Below are positions 16,545 through 23,454 of a stretch of 24,972 nt of DNA, in pieces (position 1 is the first letter of the stretch; each line of letters begins with the position of its first letter). The notes beneath the pieces are model-generated. The model was given only the letters and a program-made list of their open reading frames with translations. It did no database searches and was not told where the DNA came from. The DNA lies in contig JANWKW010000048.1 of the NCBI GenBank assembly GCA_025451135.1, forward strand, positions 1 to 24,972, written 5' to 3'. The DNA comes from Vulcanimicrobiia bacterium (GTDB lineage: Bacteria; Vulcanimicrobiota; Vulcanimicrobiia; Vulcanimicrobiales; Vulcanimicrobiaceae). Made by a program: the position numbers and the translations under genes.

Positions 16545-19310
16545 ATGCTGCCGTCCCCGCCGGCGCCGCGATGGCGCGAATTCCTCGGGATCGCGATCAC
16601 AGCCGTCACCGCGCTGTCGTTTTTCCTCTTCGTGTGGCAGACGCTGCAGGTCGGCGGCGAGGGCCAGGGCGACCGGCTCGTGCTGCAGCGCGAACGCTCG
16701 GCCGTCCGCACGACGCGCGCCGTCGTCGACGTGATGACCGCCGAGATCGCCTACCGCCGCCTGCGCACTAGCCGCGCGCCCGCAGCGCAACTGGTCGCGG
16801 CGCGCGACGCCGTCGATCGCGCGTTCGAGAGCGGTTCCGACGTCGTGGCGGCGGACGCGAGCGGCGGCGACGCGGCCAAGGCGTGGGCGCAGGCCCTGGC
16901 CGCCTGGTCGCAGGTCCGCACGCGGTCCGGCGATATGCCGTCGATGCACGCGCCCGTTCTCTCGCGGCTTCAACGAACGATCGACGCACTGCAGGACGCC
17001 TCGGGACTGACCTACGACTCCAACACCGCGACCCAGAACCTCTCGGACTCGACCTTGGCGAGCGTCCCGCGGGCGCTTTCGCAGATCTCTCGCGCGCACG
17101 ACATCGCCCGCGAGGGCATGCGCGCGGGCGAGATGCCTCTGCGGCATCGGCTGGAACTGGCGACCATCCTGACCGCGATGCGCTCGACCTTCGACCTCTC
17201 GGGCGATCACATCGACGACATCCTGACCACGCTTTCCCAGCAGCTCCCCGCCCGGGCCGCGCTCTTCGAACGGACGCGCTCCGCGGTCGCGACGTACGGG
17301 ACCGAAGGCGCCGCGTTCTACGCGTTGATCACGCAGAAGATCCTGACCGAGGCGCATCCGTCGATGCCGGTCGCCGACCTGGACGCCGGCGCCGATCGAG
17401 CTTCGGCGGCCGCGCGGACGCTCTTCGACCGGTTGGCCGAGGTGCTCGATATCGAATTGGCGCGCGGTCAGCACCTCAACGACCTGCGCAACACCTACCT
17501 CTACCTCGCGCTGCTCTCCGGCGCGGCGCTGATCGTCGGCGTCATGCTGCTGCTCGCGGGCCTGTTCGCGCGCCGCGATCGCCGCCTACTCAACGAGGTC
17601 CAGCAAGAGTCGGCCCGGCTCCAGGCCGAACTCGCGCGTCAGCAGGCCGAGAGCGCGCTGCGTCTGAGCGAGGCGCAGTTCCGGGCGGTCTTCGACGGTG
17701 CCGCCATGGGTATCGCGATCTTGGACGTCACGCGCGCCGTGGTCGAGTCGAACGAGGTCTTCCGGGTGCTCTTCGGCGATAATGCCCAGCGCATCTTCGA
17801 AGGTCACCAGCCCGAACTCGAAGATCTGATGGCCGGCGAGCGAGATGCGTTCGAGTACGAATATCACTCGCTCGGGCCGAGCGGCCGCGAGCTCTGGGCG
17901 CACACCACCATCTCGCGGGTGGGCGACGAGCAGGGCGGTACGCCGTTCGCGATGTGCATCGTCCGCGACATCACCGCCCTCAAGCGCAGCGAGCGGCGCG
18001 CGCAATACGACAAGACCCACGACCGGATGACCGGCCTTCCGAATCGAGGCGTCCTCGAAGACCGGCTTCGGGAACGTTTCGGCGAGGCCGGCGTGCTGGA
18101 CTCGTTCTTCGCCGTGCTCTACGTCGACCTCGACCGCTTCAAAGACGTCAACGAGAGCCTCGGCCACGCCGCCGGCGACTTCGTGCTCACGACCATCGCC
18201 GGACGGTTGCGCGCCTCGATCGACGCGGACGACATCGTCTCGCGGCTCGGCAGCGACGAGTTCGCGGTGCTGGTCGGTTCGCTCGGAGACATCCTCCACG
18301 TCGAGCAGATCGCGCGCCGCATCGTCGCCAATATGGGCCGGCCGATCGACCTGAGCGGGCGCTCCATCTACGTGGGCGCGAGCGTCGGCGTGGCGATCGC
18401 GTCGTCCGCCTACGAGAAGGCCGAAGACGTGATGCGCGACGCCGACATCGCGATGCGTCAGGCCAAATCCGCCGGCGGCGCTCGCTACGCGATCTACGAC
18501 TCCACCATGCACGCACAGGCGGAGCGCCGTCTCGAGCTGACCTCGGACCTTCGGTCCGCGCTCGAGCGGCACGAGTTCCGGCTGCTCTACCAGCCGATCG
18601 TCGATCTTGCCACCGGCGACCTGGTCGGCTGCGAAGCCCTGATCCGCTGGGACCATCCGAAGAACGGGTTGATGAACCCGAACGAGTTCATGCCGCTGGC
18701 CGAGCAGACGGCCTTCGCCGGCCGGATCGGCACCTGGGTGGTCCGCACGGCATGCGAACAGATGGCCCGCTGGTCCCCCGACCCGTCGTTCCTGATGCAC
18801 GTGAACGTCTCGGCGGCCGAGTTGGTCGAGCCGGACTTCGGCCAGCGGCTGATGGACTCGGTCGCGACGAACCGCCTCGACCCAAGCGCGATCGTGCTGG
18901 AGATCACCGAGAACGTGGTGCTCGACGTCGAGACCCCGGCCAACCCCTCGCACGACGAAGACCGCGCCCGACGCATCCAGATCTGCATCCACGAAAACGG
19001 CACGGGCTATTCGTCGCTGCGCTACCTCCAACAGTTCAAGGTGGACTCGATCAAGATCGATCGCATGTTCGTCGCCGGGGCCAACGGCGAGCTCGCGAGC
19101 GAGCCGATCGTCCGGACGCTGCTCGCGCTCGCCGAATCGTACGACGTCCGGGTGGTCGCCGAAGGCGTCGAGACCGAGGTCCAGCGCGACGCCCTCCGCG
19201 CGAGCGGCTGTCGCCTCGCGCAGGGCTACCTGTACGCGCGCCCGATGCCGCCCGCCGAGATGGCCGCTCGCTACCCCACCGTCCTCGGGAAGGCGACGCG
19301 CTCCGCGTGA
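16545..19310 (+). CDS. Membrane sensor with PAS, GGDEF and degenerate EAL domains
   Basis: A 921-aa cyclic-di-GMP signalling protein. Layout: TM1 (about 13-31), an extracytoplasmic helical sensor region (about 35-315), TM2 (about 319-340), a coiled linker (345-372), PAS (about 375-480), GGDEF (about 488-650) and EAL (about 660-915). The GGDEF signature reads G569-S-D-E-F573, with Ser for the second Gly, a change that many active cyclases tolerate. The EAL core keeps E697-A-L (CEALIRW), N-V-S, LEITEN and AEGVET, but the metal-binding D-D-F-G-T-G motif reads H816-E-N-G-T-G821, so phosphodiesterase activity is doubtful. It may be a cyclase or a c-di-GMP receptor. It stands alone between tRNA genes. 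The Shine-Dalgarno is poor; the start is chosen for TM1. Confidence 0.95.
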   Translation: MLPSPPAPRWREFLGIAITAVTALSFFLFVWQTLQVGGEGQGDRLVLQRERSAVRTTRAVVDVMTAEIAYRRLRTSRAPAAQLVAARDAVDRAFESGSDVVAADASGGDAAKAWAQALAAWSQVRTRSGDMPSMHAPVLSRLQRTIDALQDASGLTYDSNTATQNLSDSTLASVPRALSQISRAHDIAREGMRAGEMPLRHRLELATILTAMRSTFDLSGDHIDDILTTLSQQLPARAALFERTRSAVATYGTEGAAFYALITQKILTEAHPSMPVADLDAGADRASAAARTLFDRLAEVLDIELARGQHLNDLRNTYLYLALLSGAALIVGVMLLLAGLFARRDRRLLNEVQQESARLQAELARQQAESALRLSEAQFRAVFDGAAMGIAILDVTRAVVESNEVFRVLFGDNAQRIFEGHQPELEDLMAGERDAFEYEYHSLGPSGRELWAHTTISRVGDEQGGTPFAMCIVRDITALKRSERRAQYDKTHDRMTGLPNRGVLEDRLRERFGEAGVLDSFFAVLYVDLDRFKDVNESLGHAAGDFVLTTIAGRLRASIDADDIVSRLGSDEFAVLVGSLGDILHVEQIARRIVANMGRPIDLSGRSIYVGASVGVAIASSAYEKAEDVMRDADIAMRQAKSAGGARYAIYDSTMHAQAERRLELTSDLRSALERHEFRLLYQPIVDLATGDLVGCEALIRWDHPKNGLMNPNEFMPLAEQTAFAGRIGTWVVRTACEQMARWSPDPSFLMHVNVSAAELVEPDFGQRLMDSVATNRLDPSAIVLEITENVVLDVETPANPSHDEDRARRIQICIHENGTGYSSLRYLQQFKVDSIKIDRMFVAGANGELASEPIVRTLLALAESYDVRVVAEGVETEVQRDALRASGCRLAQGYLYARPMPPAEMAARYPTVLGKATRSA

Positions 19311-19359
19311 GCAGGACGCGCGCCCTTCGGCTCCAAACTCTACCCTGCCCGATGACGGC

Positions 19360-19388
19360 TTGCAAAGTGCGTGCGAGGCGGGTATAGT
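19360..19388 (+). promoter_or_regulatory. Sigma70-type promoter of the tRNA-Lys pair
   Basis: TTGCAA (19360-19365), a 17-nt spacer and TATAGT (19383-19388), 11 nt before the first base of tRNA-Lys(TTT). This is the best promoter match in the window. Confidence 0.8.
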
Positions 19389-19399
19389 GTCCCAGGCAC

Positions 19400-19472
19400 G
19401 CGCCTTTAGCTCAGTCGGTAGAGCAGTAGACTTTTAATCTATTGGTCCCGGGTTCGAGTCCCGGAGGGCGCA
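19400..19472 (+). tRNA. tRNA-Lys (anticodon TTT)
   Basis: Acceptor GCGCCTT pairs with AGGGCGC (one G-T wobble). The anticodon arm GTAGA-CTTTTAA-TCTAT gives TTT. The T arm is CCGGG-TTCGAGT-CCCGG. CCA is not encoded. Confidence 0.95.
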
Positions 19473-19477
19473 AACGA

Positions 19478-19552
<75 letters not shown>

Positions 19553-19561
19553 ACCTCCAAG

Positions 19562-19592
19562 ATCCCCGCCGGGCCACGCCTGCGGGGATTTT
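19562..19592 (+). terminator. Intrinsic terminator after the tRNA-Lys pair
   Basis: ATCCCCGC (19562-19569) and GCGGGGAT (19582-19589) form a perfect 8-bp stem with a 12-nt loop, ending in TTTT. It closes the tRNA-Lys transcript and lies before the secreted-protein gene at 19650. Confidence 0.85.
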
Positions 19593-19649
19593 CCGTTTCT
19601 GGAACCAAGCGAGGATGCCGGGCGTTGGGTCGGGGAGAAGGTAGGTCAC

Positions 19650-19982
19650 ATGAAGCGCCTGTTCGCTCTCGCCCTGCTCGTCGGCTCGCTTGCGTCCGTC
19701 GCGCCCGCCTCGTCCAAGGGGCCGCTGCGCGTCACGGTCACGAACGACGTCTATTGGCACGGACCCGCTACGATGATCGTATCCCAGACCGGGATGGGCA
19801 TCACGATGACGGTCGCGCCGCACACGACCAGCTCGATCAGCGTGCCGCTGCTCGCCACCACGCTCCGTCTGAAAACCCAGCTCTGCGATACAAAACTGGC
19901 GCTTCCGCTCGAGTATCTCGCCCAACGCACGCAGGTGTGGGTCACGATCCACGAAGGCTGCATCCTGAGACTACGTTCGTGA
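19650..19982 (+). CDS. Small secreted two-cysteine protein, paralogue 1
   Basis: A 110-aa protein with a Sec signal peptide (MKRLFALALLVGSLASVAPA, cleavage near ASS). The mature part of about 88 residues is beta-rich: LRVTVTNDVYW at the start, a middle TVAPHTTSSISVPL, then TLRLKTQLC and VWVTIHEGC near the end. The two Cys (24 residues between them) probably form a disulfide after export. It shares this plan with the next gene and the gene at 21765. I do not know the family; a small extracytoplasmic beta-sandwich is the best structural guess. A purine-rich GGGAGAAGGTAGGT precedes the ATG. It overlaps the next gene by 4 nt. Confidence 0.8.
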   Translation: MKRLFALALLVGSLASVAPASSKGPLRVTVTNDVYWHGPATMIVSQTGMGITMTVAPHTTSSISVPLLATTLRLKTQLCDTKLALPLEYLAQRTQVWVTIHEGCILRLRS

Positions 19983-20311
19983 GGTTCGCAAGCGTGCAAC
20001 GCCCGTTCGCCCTAGCCGCTTTTATCGGCGCCATCGCGACCGCTACGCTTTCGGCTTCATCGGCCGGCGTTCGCTACGTCACGGTCGTGAATCTTGCGAG
20101 CGCGCCCGCGACGGCCGTGCTCGTCCAGCACGGCGCGGTCGCCACCAAGACGATCGCTTCGCACTACGACCACACCTTCGATATCCCGCCTGGAACCACG
20201 ACGCTCCTGGTGACCTCCGCCGTCTGCTCGGGAGAGAAGCGTCTCGCGCTTCCTACCCAAGAGAAGGTCCGGGTCGTCATCAACACCGGCTGCGCCCTGA
20301 GCATCCAGTAG
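19979..20311 (+). CDS. Small secreted two-cysteine protein, paralogue 2
   Basis: A 110-aa protein starting at a GTG inside the previous stop (GTGA), which gives exactly the same length as its neighbour; a GTG five codons further in (19994) is an alternative. The signal peptide (FALAAFIGAIATATLSASSAG) is followed by VRYVTVVNLASAPATAVLV, a PPGTTTLLVTSAVC strand and RVVINTGCALSI. Two Cys lie 21 residues apart in the same places as in paralogue 1, and TL-x-V, LALP and GC match. Function unknown. It is convergent with the PLP enzyme gene, with 2 nt between stops. Confidence 0.78.
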   Translation: MRFASVQRPFALAAFIGAIATATLSASSAGVRYVTVVNLASAPATAVLVQHGAVATKTIASHYDHTFDIPPGTTTLLVTSAVCSGEKRLALPTQEKVRVVINTGCALSIQ

Positions 20312-20313
20312 GG

Positions 20314-21513
20314 CTAGGCCGGCACGCGCGCATCGCTCCGGTCGAGCGCGCGCTCGAGATCGGCCAGCAGATCGGCGGGCTCTTCGATGCCTACCGAGAG
20401 CCGGATCAGGTCGTCGGTCACGCCGAGCTCCAGGCGTTCTTCCGGCGCGAGGGACCCGTGCGTCATCTTGGCCGGGACGCACAGCAGCGATTCGACGCCG
20501 CCGAGCGACGTCGCGAGATTGAACAGCTTCGTCTCGCCCGCGAACGCGTGGGCGCGCTCCACGCCGCCCCGCGGCCGCAGCGTCACGACGCCGCCGAAGC
20601 CGTCCATCTGCCGCTTCGCGAGGTCGTGGTCGGGATGTGAGGCGAGCCCCGGGTAATAGACGTCGACGATGTCGCCGCGTCCCTCCAGGAATTCCGCGAC
20701 GAGTTGCGCGTTGCGCGCGTGCGCCTGCATACGCAACGCGAGCGTCTTGACGCCGCGCAGCGTCAGATAGGCATCCCACGGGCCGGGCACCGCACCGACG
20801 GCGTTCTGGTGATAGGCGACGCGCGCCGCCAGGTCCTCGTCGTCACAGATCACCACGCCGCCGATCACGTCGCTATGCCCGCACAGATACTTGGTCGTCG
20901 AGTGCATCACGACATCGGCGCCCTGGGAGAGCGGCCGCTGGAAGTACGGCGATGCGAACGTGTTGTCCGCCGCCACCACGATCCGCGGTTCCGCTTCCTT
21001 CGCGACGCCGGCGGCCCGTTGGATATCGGTGAGCTTGAGCAGGGGATTGGAAGGCGTCTCGAGCCATAGCAGGCGCGAGCTCGGGCGGATGGCCGCACGA
21101 AGCGCCGCGTCGTCGCCGACGTCGACGAACGTCGTGTCGATGCCGTAGCGCGTCAGGACGGCCGTGAATAGTCGGTGCGTGCCGCCGTAGATGTCGCGCG
21201 TGGCGACGATGTGGTCGCCGCTCGAGAGCAGCGAGGCGACGCCGGCGACGGCGGCCATGCCCGAGCCGAACGCCGACGCGTATCGCCCGCCTTCCAGACT
21301 CGCGAGCTGGGTTTCGAGCGCGCTGCGGGTCGGGTTGCCGGATCGCGAGTAGTCGAAGCCCTTGGTCGCGGCGGGGTTCTCGAGCGTGAAGGTCGCGGTC
21401 TGATAGACCGGCGGGATGGTGGCGCCGGTCGCGGCGCACGGATCTTGGCCCGCCCGGATCGCGCGCGTCGCGAAGCCGGTGGTGCCTGGGCGGCCAAAGG
21501 TCTGATTCGGCAT
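20314..21513 (-). CDS. Cystathionine gamma-synthase/lyase-family PLP enzyme
   Basis: A 399-aa Cys/Met-metabolism PLP enzyme. The PLP lysine is K208 (MHSTTKYLCGHSDVIGG), the ring-stacking and phosphate-contact residues lie in YSRSGNPTR (55-63), the pyridine-N Asp is D183 (AADNTFASP), and SLGGVESL near the C-terminus binds the substrate carboxylate. The family includes cystathionine gamma-synthase, gamma-lyase, beta-lyase and O-acetylhomoserine sulfhydrylase; sequence alone does not settle which. At 399 aa with T-H-G-S at the C-terminus, gamma-synthase or gamma-lyase is most likely. GGAG lies before the ATG at 21513. The 5' leader (next entries) has a terminator 32 nt before the start, so expression is probably controlled by attenuation linked to sulfur amino acids. 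Confidence 0.93.
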   Translation of the reverse strand: MPNQTFGRPGTTGFATRAIRAGQDPCAATGATIPPVYQTATFTLENPAATKGFDYSRSGNPTRSALETQLASLEGGRYASAFGSGMAAVAGVASLLSSGDHIVATRDIYGGTHRLFTAVLTRYGIDTTFVDVGDDAALRAAIRPSSRLLWLETPSNPLLKLTDIQRAAGVAKEAEPRIVVAADNTFASPYFQRPLSQGADVVMHSTTKYLCGHSDVIGGVVICDDEDLAARVAYHQNAVGAVPGPWDAYLTLRGVKTLALRMQAHARNAQLVAEFLEGRGDIVDVYYPGLASHPDHDLAKRQMDGFGGVVTLRPRGGVERAHAFAGETKLFNLATSLGGVESLLCVPAKMTHGSLAPEERLELGVTDDLIRLSVGIEEPADLLADLERALDRSDARVPA

Positions 21514-21544
21514 GAGTCACACTCCAGGATTTGTGGTGGGAACG

Positions 21545-21581
21545 AAAAAGCGGCCCCCCGCCGTCGTGGTGGGGGCCGCTT
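21545..21581 (-). terminator. Intrinsic terminator in the 5' leader of the PLP enzyme gene
   Basis: On the minus strand AAGCGGCCCCC and GGGGGCCGCTT form an 11-bp perfect stem with a 12-nt loop, followed by TTTT at the stem end. It lies 32 nt before the ATG, a position typical of transcription attenuation. The plus strand has no U-tract after it. Confidence 0.8.
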
Positions 21582-21610
21582 CCGTAGGCTTTCGTCGTCC
21601 AAGCTTGCGG

Positions 21611-21682
21611 CTATAGCGAACCCCACCGGTGCATCTGCATCCGGCACGAAAGGCCGCTCGTCATCGCGAAGGTCGTGGACAT
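21611..21682 (-). CDS. Possible Met-rich leader peptide (23 aa)
   Basis: An ATG at 21682 opens a 23-codon frame with Met at positions 1, 7, 15 and 17 and Cys at 13, ending at TAG 21611. The CRMQMH cluster lies just before the GGTGGGG segment able to pair with the terminator. The ATG is about 3 nt from the predicted transcription start, so it would be translated leaderless, without a Shine-Dalgarno. Met and Cys codons before a sulfur amino acid gene fit ribosome-mediated attenuation, but in so short a frame chance is quite possible. Confidence 0.3.
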   Translation of the reverse strand: MSTTFAMTSGLSCRMQMHRWGSL

Positions 21683-21764
21683 GTTCCGCGAACCATAGCA
21701 CGGCTCGTGGGAACCTTGTCAAGCGACCGGGCGTTCCAAGAGCGGCGGCGAGGAGGCCGCACGG

Positions 21765-22094
21765 ATGAAGCTACTCGGACTTCTCGCGGCCGCGACGATG
21801 ACCGGTCTCGCCTTCGCGCCGGCGAACGCGTCGGCCGGATACATCCTCACGATCGAAAATCCGACTACGTCGACCTACACCGTCGACGTGCACGACCAGT
21901 CGCGCGTCCACGGCGCGACCCTCTCGGCCGGGAAGTCGGTGACGTGGACGCTTGCCGGTCAGACGCCGCGGGTGACCGTCTCGACGGCCGGTTGCACCGC
22001 GTCGGCCACGCCCTCGATCAAGACGTACGTGACGCTTGCGATCAAACCGGGCTGCAGGATCGAGACGAAGGCGGCCGGGGTCAGCGGCTTCTAG
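21765..22094 (+). CDS. Small secreted two-cysteine protein, paralogue 3
   Basis: A 109-aa protein with a Sec signal peptide (MKLLGLLAAATMTGLAFAPA, cleavage near ASA). The mature part starts YILTIENPTTSTYTVDV, has a SAGKSVTWTL strand, then RVTVSTAGC and YVTLAIKPGC. The two Cys are 19 residues apart. Length, signal peptide, an early strand ending in N, the spaced Cys pair and the final hydrophobic-x-h-x-x-GC all match the genes at 19650 and 19979. GAGGAGG lies 12 nt before the ATG. It is divergent from the PLP enzyme promoter. Function unknown. Confidence 0.8.
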   Translation: MKLLGLLAAATMTGLAFAPANASAGYILTIENPTTSTYTVDVHDQSRVHGATLSAGKSVTWTLAGQTPRVTVSTAGCTASATPSIKTYVTLAIKPGCRIETKAAGVSGF

Positions 22095-22156
22095 CGGCGG
22101 CCCCAAGGCCTCTCCAAGCATCGGGCGGTAGCCTGCCGGAAGAAGAGGTGCCGTCT

Positions 22157-23098
22157 ATGCGCGGTCGTGCGATCGTACTGATGCTCGTCCTGTCGGCGTC
22201 GGCGCCGGTTTCGGCCCAGACGGTCGCTCCGGATCCGTACGCCATCTTCGCCGGCGCGCGGCACTACTGGGAGCGCCAGCATTATCCGGCGCGCCTCGCC
22301 TACACGATCACGGTCGACGTCCTCGAAGGCGGCATCCACAAGGTCGAACACTACGCTAGCGCCTACGACGCCGCGAACGACGCCGTCGCGGTGAACCCGC
22401 TCAGCGACTACGAACTCGCGCATCCGGCCAGCGGCCGCGGCGTGAACCTCGGCATCCCGTTCGTCAGGCTCTCGAAGCCGGATCCGCCGCTCGACTTCAT
22501 CGGCGTCCCGTCGCTCGCGCCGAACTTCTCGTTCGCGATCGCGCCGTTCGTGCCGTCCGACGCGCGCCCGAAGACCTCGGCGGAACTCGTACGAGAGATC
22601 CGCGCGCAGTTCCACGACCTCAAGCCGACGCCGGCGCCGACCCCGCTGCCGAGCGCCGAAGGTCTGCGCGAGATCGCGATCGTCTCGAGCACCCGGCATC
22701 GCTACGACATCACCCTGGTCGGCATCGAATCGATCGGCGGCGCGCCCGCGTACCATTTGGCGCTCAAGCCGACCGGCGATCCGCACCGGTTCCGGCTGCG
22801 CGACGTCTGGGTCGACGTCGCCAGCGGCGCGACCCGCCGCGTCGTCAACGCCGGCAACTTCGTCGACGGGCCCTGGCCCGGACTCACCTGGACGATCGAT
22901 TTTGCGAGCGTCGACGGCGCGCTCTATATCGCGCGCGAGCATGCGGGCGATCCGGTCGCGTTCCGCGGACTGCGCTATCTCGATACCACCGTCAGCTTCT
23001 CGGACATCCGTCCGGCCGCCAAGACCGCGCTGGACGCGATCGCGCAGTACCGCCCGAACGACCGCGATCTCTTCGCGAAAGAGCCGTCCGATCCGTAG
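22157..23098 (+). CDS. Secreted protein of unknown function
   Basis: A 313-aa protein with a Sec signal peptide (1-20: MRGRAIVLMLVLSASAPVSA, cleavage before Q21). The mature protein has an N-terminal beta-rich part (about 25-130, with HYPARLAYTITVDV), a Pro-rich hinge PTPAPTPLP (157-165), and a C-terminal part (170-310) with beta strands such as RYDITLVGIESIGGAPAYHLALKP and LRDVWVDVASG. There are no cysteines. The strand pattern recalls outer-membrane-lipoprotein-sorting (LolA-like) or DUF-type beta folds, but no specific motif supports a name. It follows paralogue 3 by 62 nt and could share its transcript. AGAGGTG precedes the ATG by 6 nt. Confidence 0.8.
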   Translation: MRGRAIVLMLVLSASAPVSAQTVAPDPYAIFAGARHYWERQHYPARLAYTITVDVLEGGIHKVEHYASAYDAANDAVAVNPLSDYELAHPASGRGVNLGIPFVRLSKPDPPLDFIGVPSLAPNFSFAIAPFVPSDARPKTSAELVREIRAQFHDLKPTPAPTPLPSAEGLREIAIVSSTRHRYDITLVGIESIGGAPAYHLALKPTGDPHRFRLRDVWVDVASGATRRVVNAGNFVDGPWPGLTWTIDFASVDGALYIAREHAGDPVAFRGLRYLDTTVSFSDIRPAAKTALDAIAQYRPNDRDLFAKEPSDP

Positions 23099-23218
23099 AC
23101 CCGTCCGACCTACGTCGCAGACCGCGAAAAATCTCCTGTGGCGGGGGAGGAAAAGCACCCGAGGCGTGATATCTATGGTGGTCGCCGGAGCCGCTACCGG
23201 CCTCGGGGAGAGACCCAG

Positions 23219-23300
23219 GGGCACGTGGCGGAACTGGTAGACGCGCTGGATTTAGGTTCCAGTGGGGCAACCCGTCAGAGTTCGAGTCTCTGCGCGCCCA
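23219..23300 (+). tRNA. tRNA-Leu (anticodon TAG)
   Basis: Acceptor GGGCACG pairs with CGCGCCC except for one A-C mismatch (fifth pair). The anticodon arm CTGGA-TTTAGGT-TCCAG gives TAG. It has a long variable arm (GTGGGGCAACCCGT) and T arm CAGAG-TTCGAGT-CTCTG, as class II tRNA-Leu. CCA is not encoded. A TGATATCTA (23167-23175) upstream could be an extended -10 but has no good -35. Confidence 0.93.
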
Positions 23301-23309
23301 AGGTCTCAT

Positions 23310-23384
23310 GCGGAAGTAGCTCAGTGGTAGAGCATCGCCTTGCCAAGGCGAGGGTCGCGAGTTCGAATCTCGTCTTCCGCTCCA
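23310..23384 (+). tRNA. tRNA-Gly (anticodon GCC)
   Basis: Acceptor GCGGAAG pairs with CTTCCGC, discriminator T, and CCA (23382-23384) is encoded. The anticodon arm TCGCC-TTGCCAA-GGCGA gives GCC. The T arm is GCGAG-TTCGAAT-CTCGT. It lies 9 nt after tRNA-Leu. Confidence 0.95.
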
Positions 23385-23425
23385 TTTAACCGGCGCTGCG
23401 CGCTTCGCGCCCCCCCCTACGGGCA

Positions 23426-23440
23426 GAGCCCGCAGGGCTC
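23426..23440 (+). repeat. Hairpin between tRNA-Gly and tig
   Basis: GAGCCC-GCA-GGGCTC is a perfect 6-bp inverted repeat, preceded by a second short GCGC hairpin (about 23398-23410). No U-tract follows. It could be an RNA processing or transcript-end structure. No second copy is in the window. Confidence 0.5.
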
Positions 23441-23454
23441 CCCACGTTCGATGC

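Larger units (their letters stand above)
21514..21722 (-). promoter_or_regulatory. Promoter and candidate attenuator/riboswitch leader of the PLP enzyme gene
   Basis: A -35 TTGACA (21722-21717), a 19-nt spacer and an extended -10 TGC-TATGGT (-10 at 21697-21692) predict a start near 21685, so the 5' UTR is about 170 nt. It ends with a strong terminator (21581-21545) before the gene. Upstream segments can pair alternatively: GGTGGGG (21627-21621) with CCCCACC in the terminator's 5' arm (21574-21568), and AGCGGCC (21658-21652) with GGCCGCT of its 3' arm or with GCCGC (21611-21607). CCGG-(A)TGC-AGAT-GCA-CCGG forms a hairpin. It does not match the S-box, SAM-II or T-box consensus that I know. Confidence 0.55.

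Noticed and set aside
18920..19010. A compensated double frameshift hiding a normal DDFGTG motif in the EAL domain
   Set aside because: I translated the other two frames: neither gives a DDFG-like sequence, and the spacing of flanking motifs is normal.
21600..21640. T-box element (GGTGGGGTTCGC resembles GGGTGGNACCGCG)
   Set aside because: The match is partial, the distance to the terminator is wrong, and no specifier stem or T-box-compatible terminator arm was found.
23398..23440. Intrinsic terminator after tRNA-Gly
   Set aside because: The hairpins are real, but no T-tract follows either one on the plus strand, so I list only the repeat.
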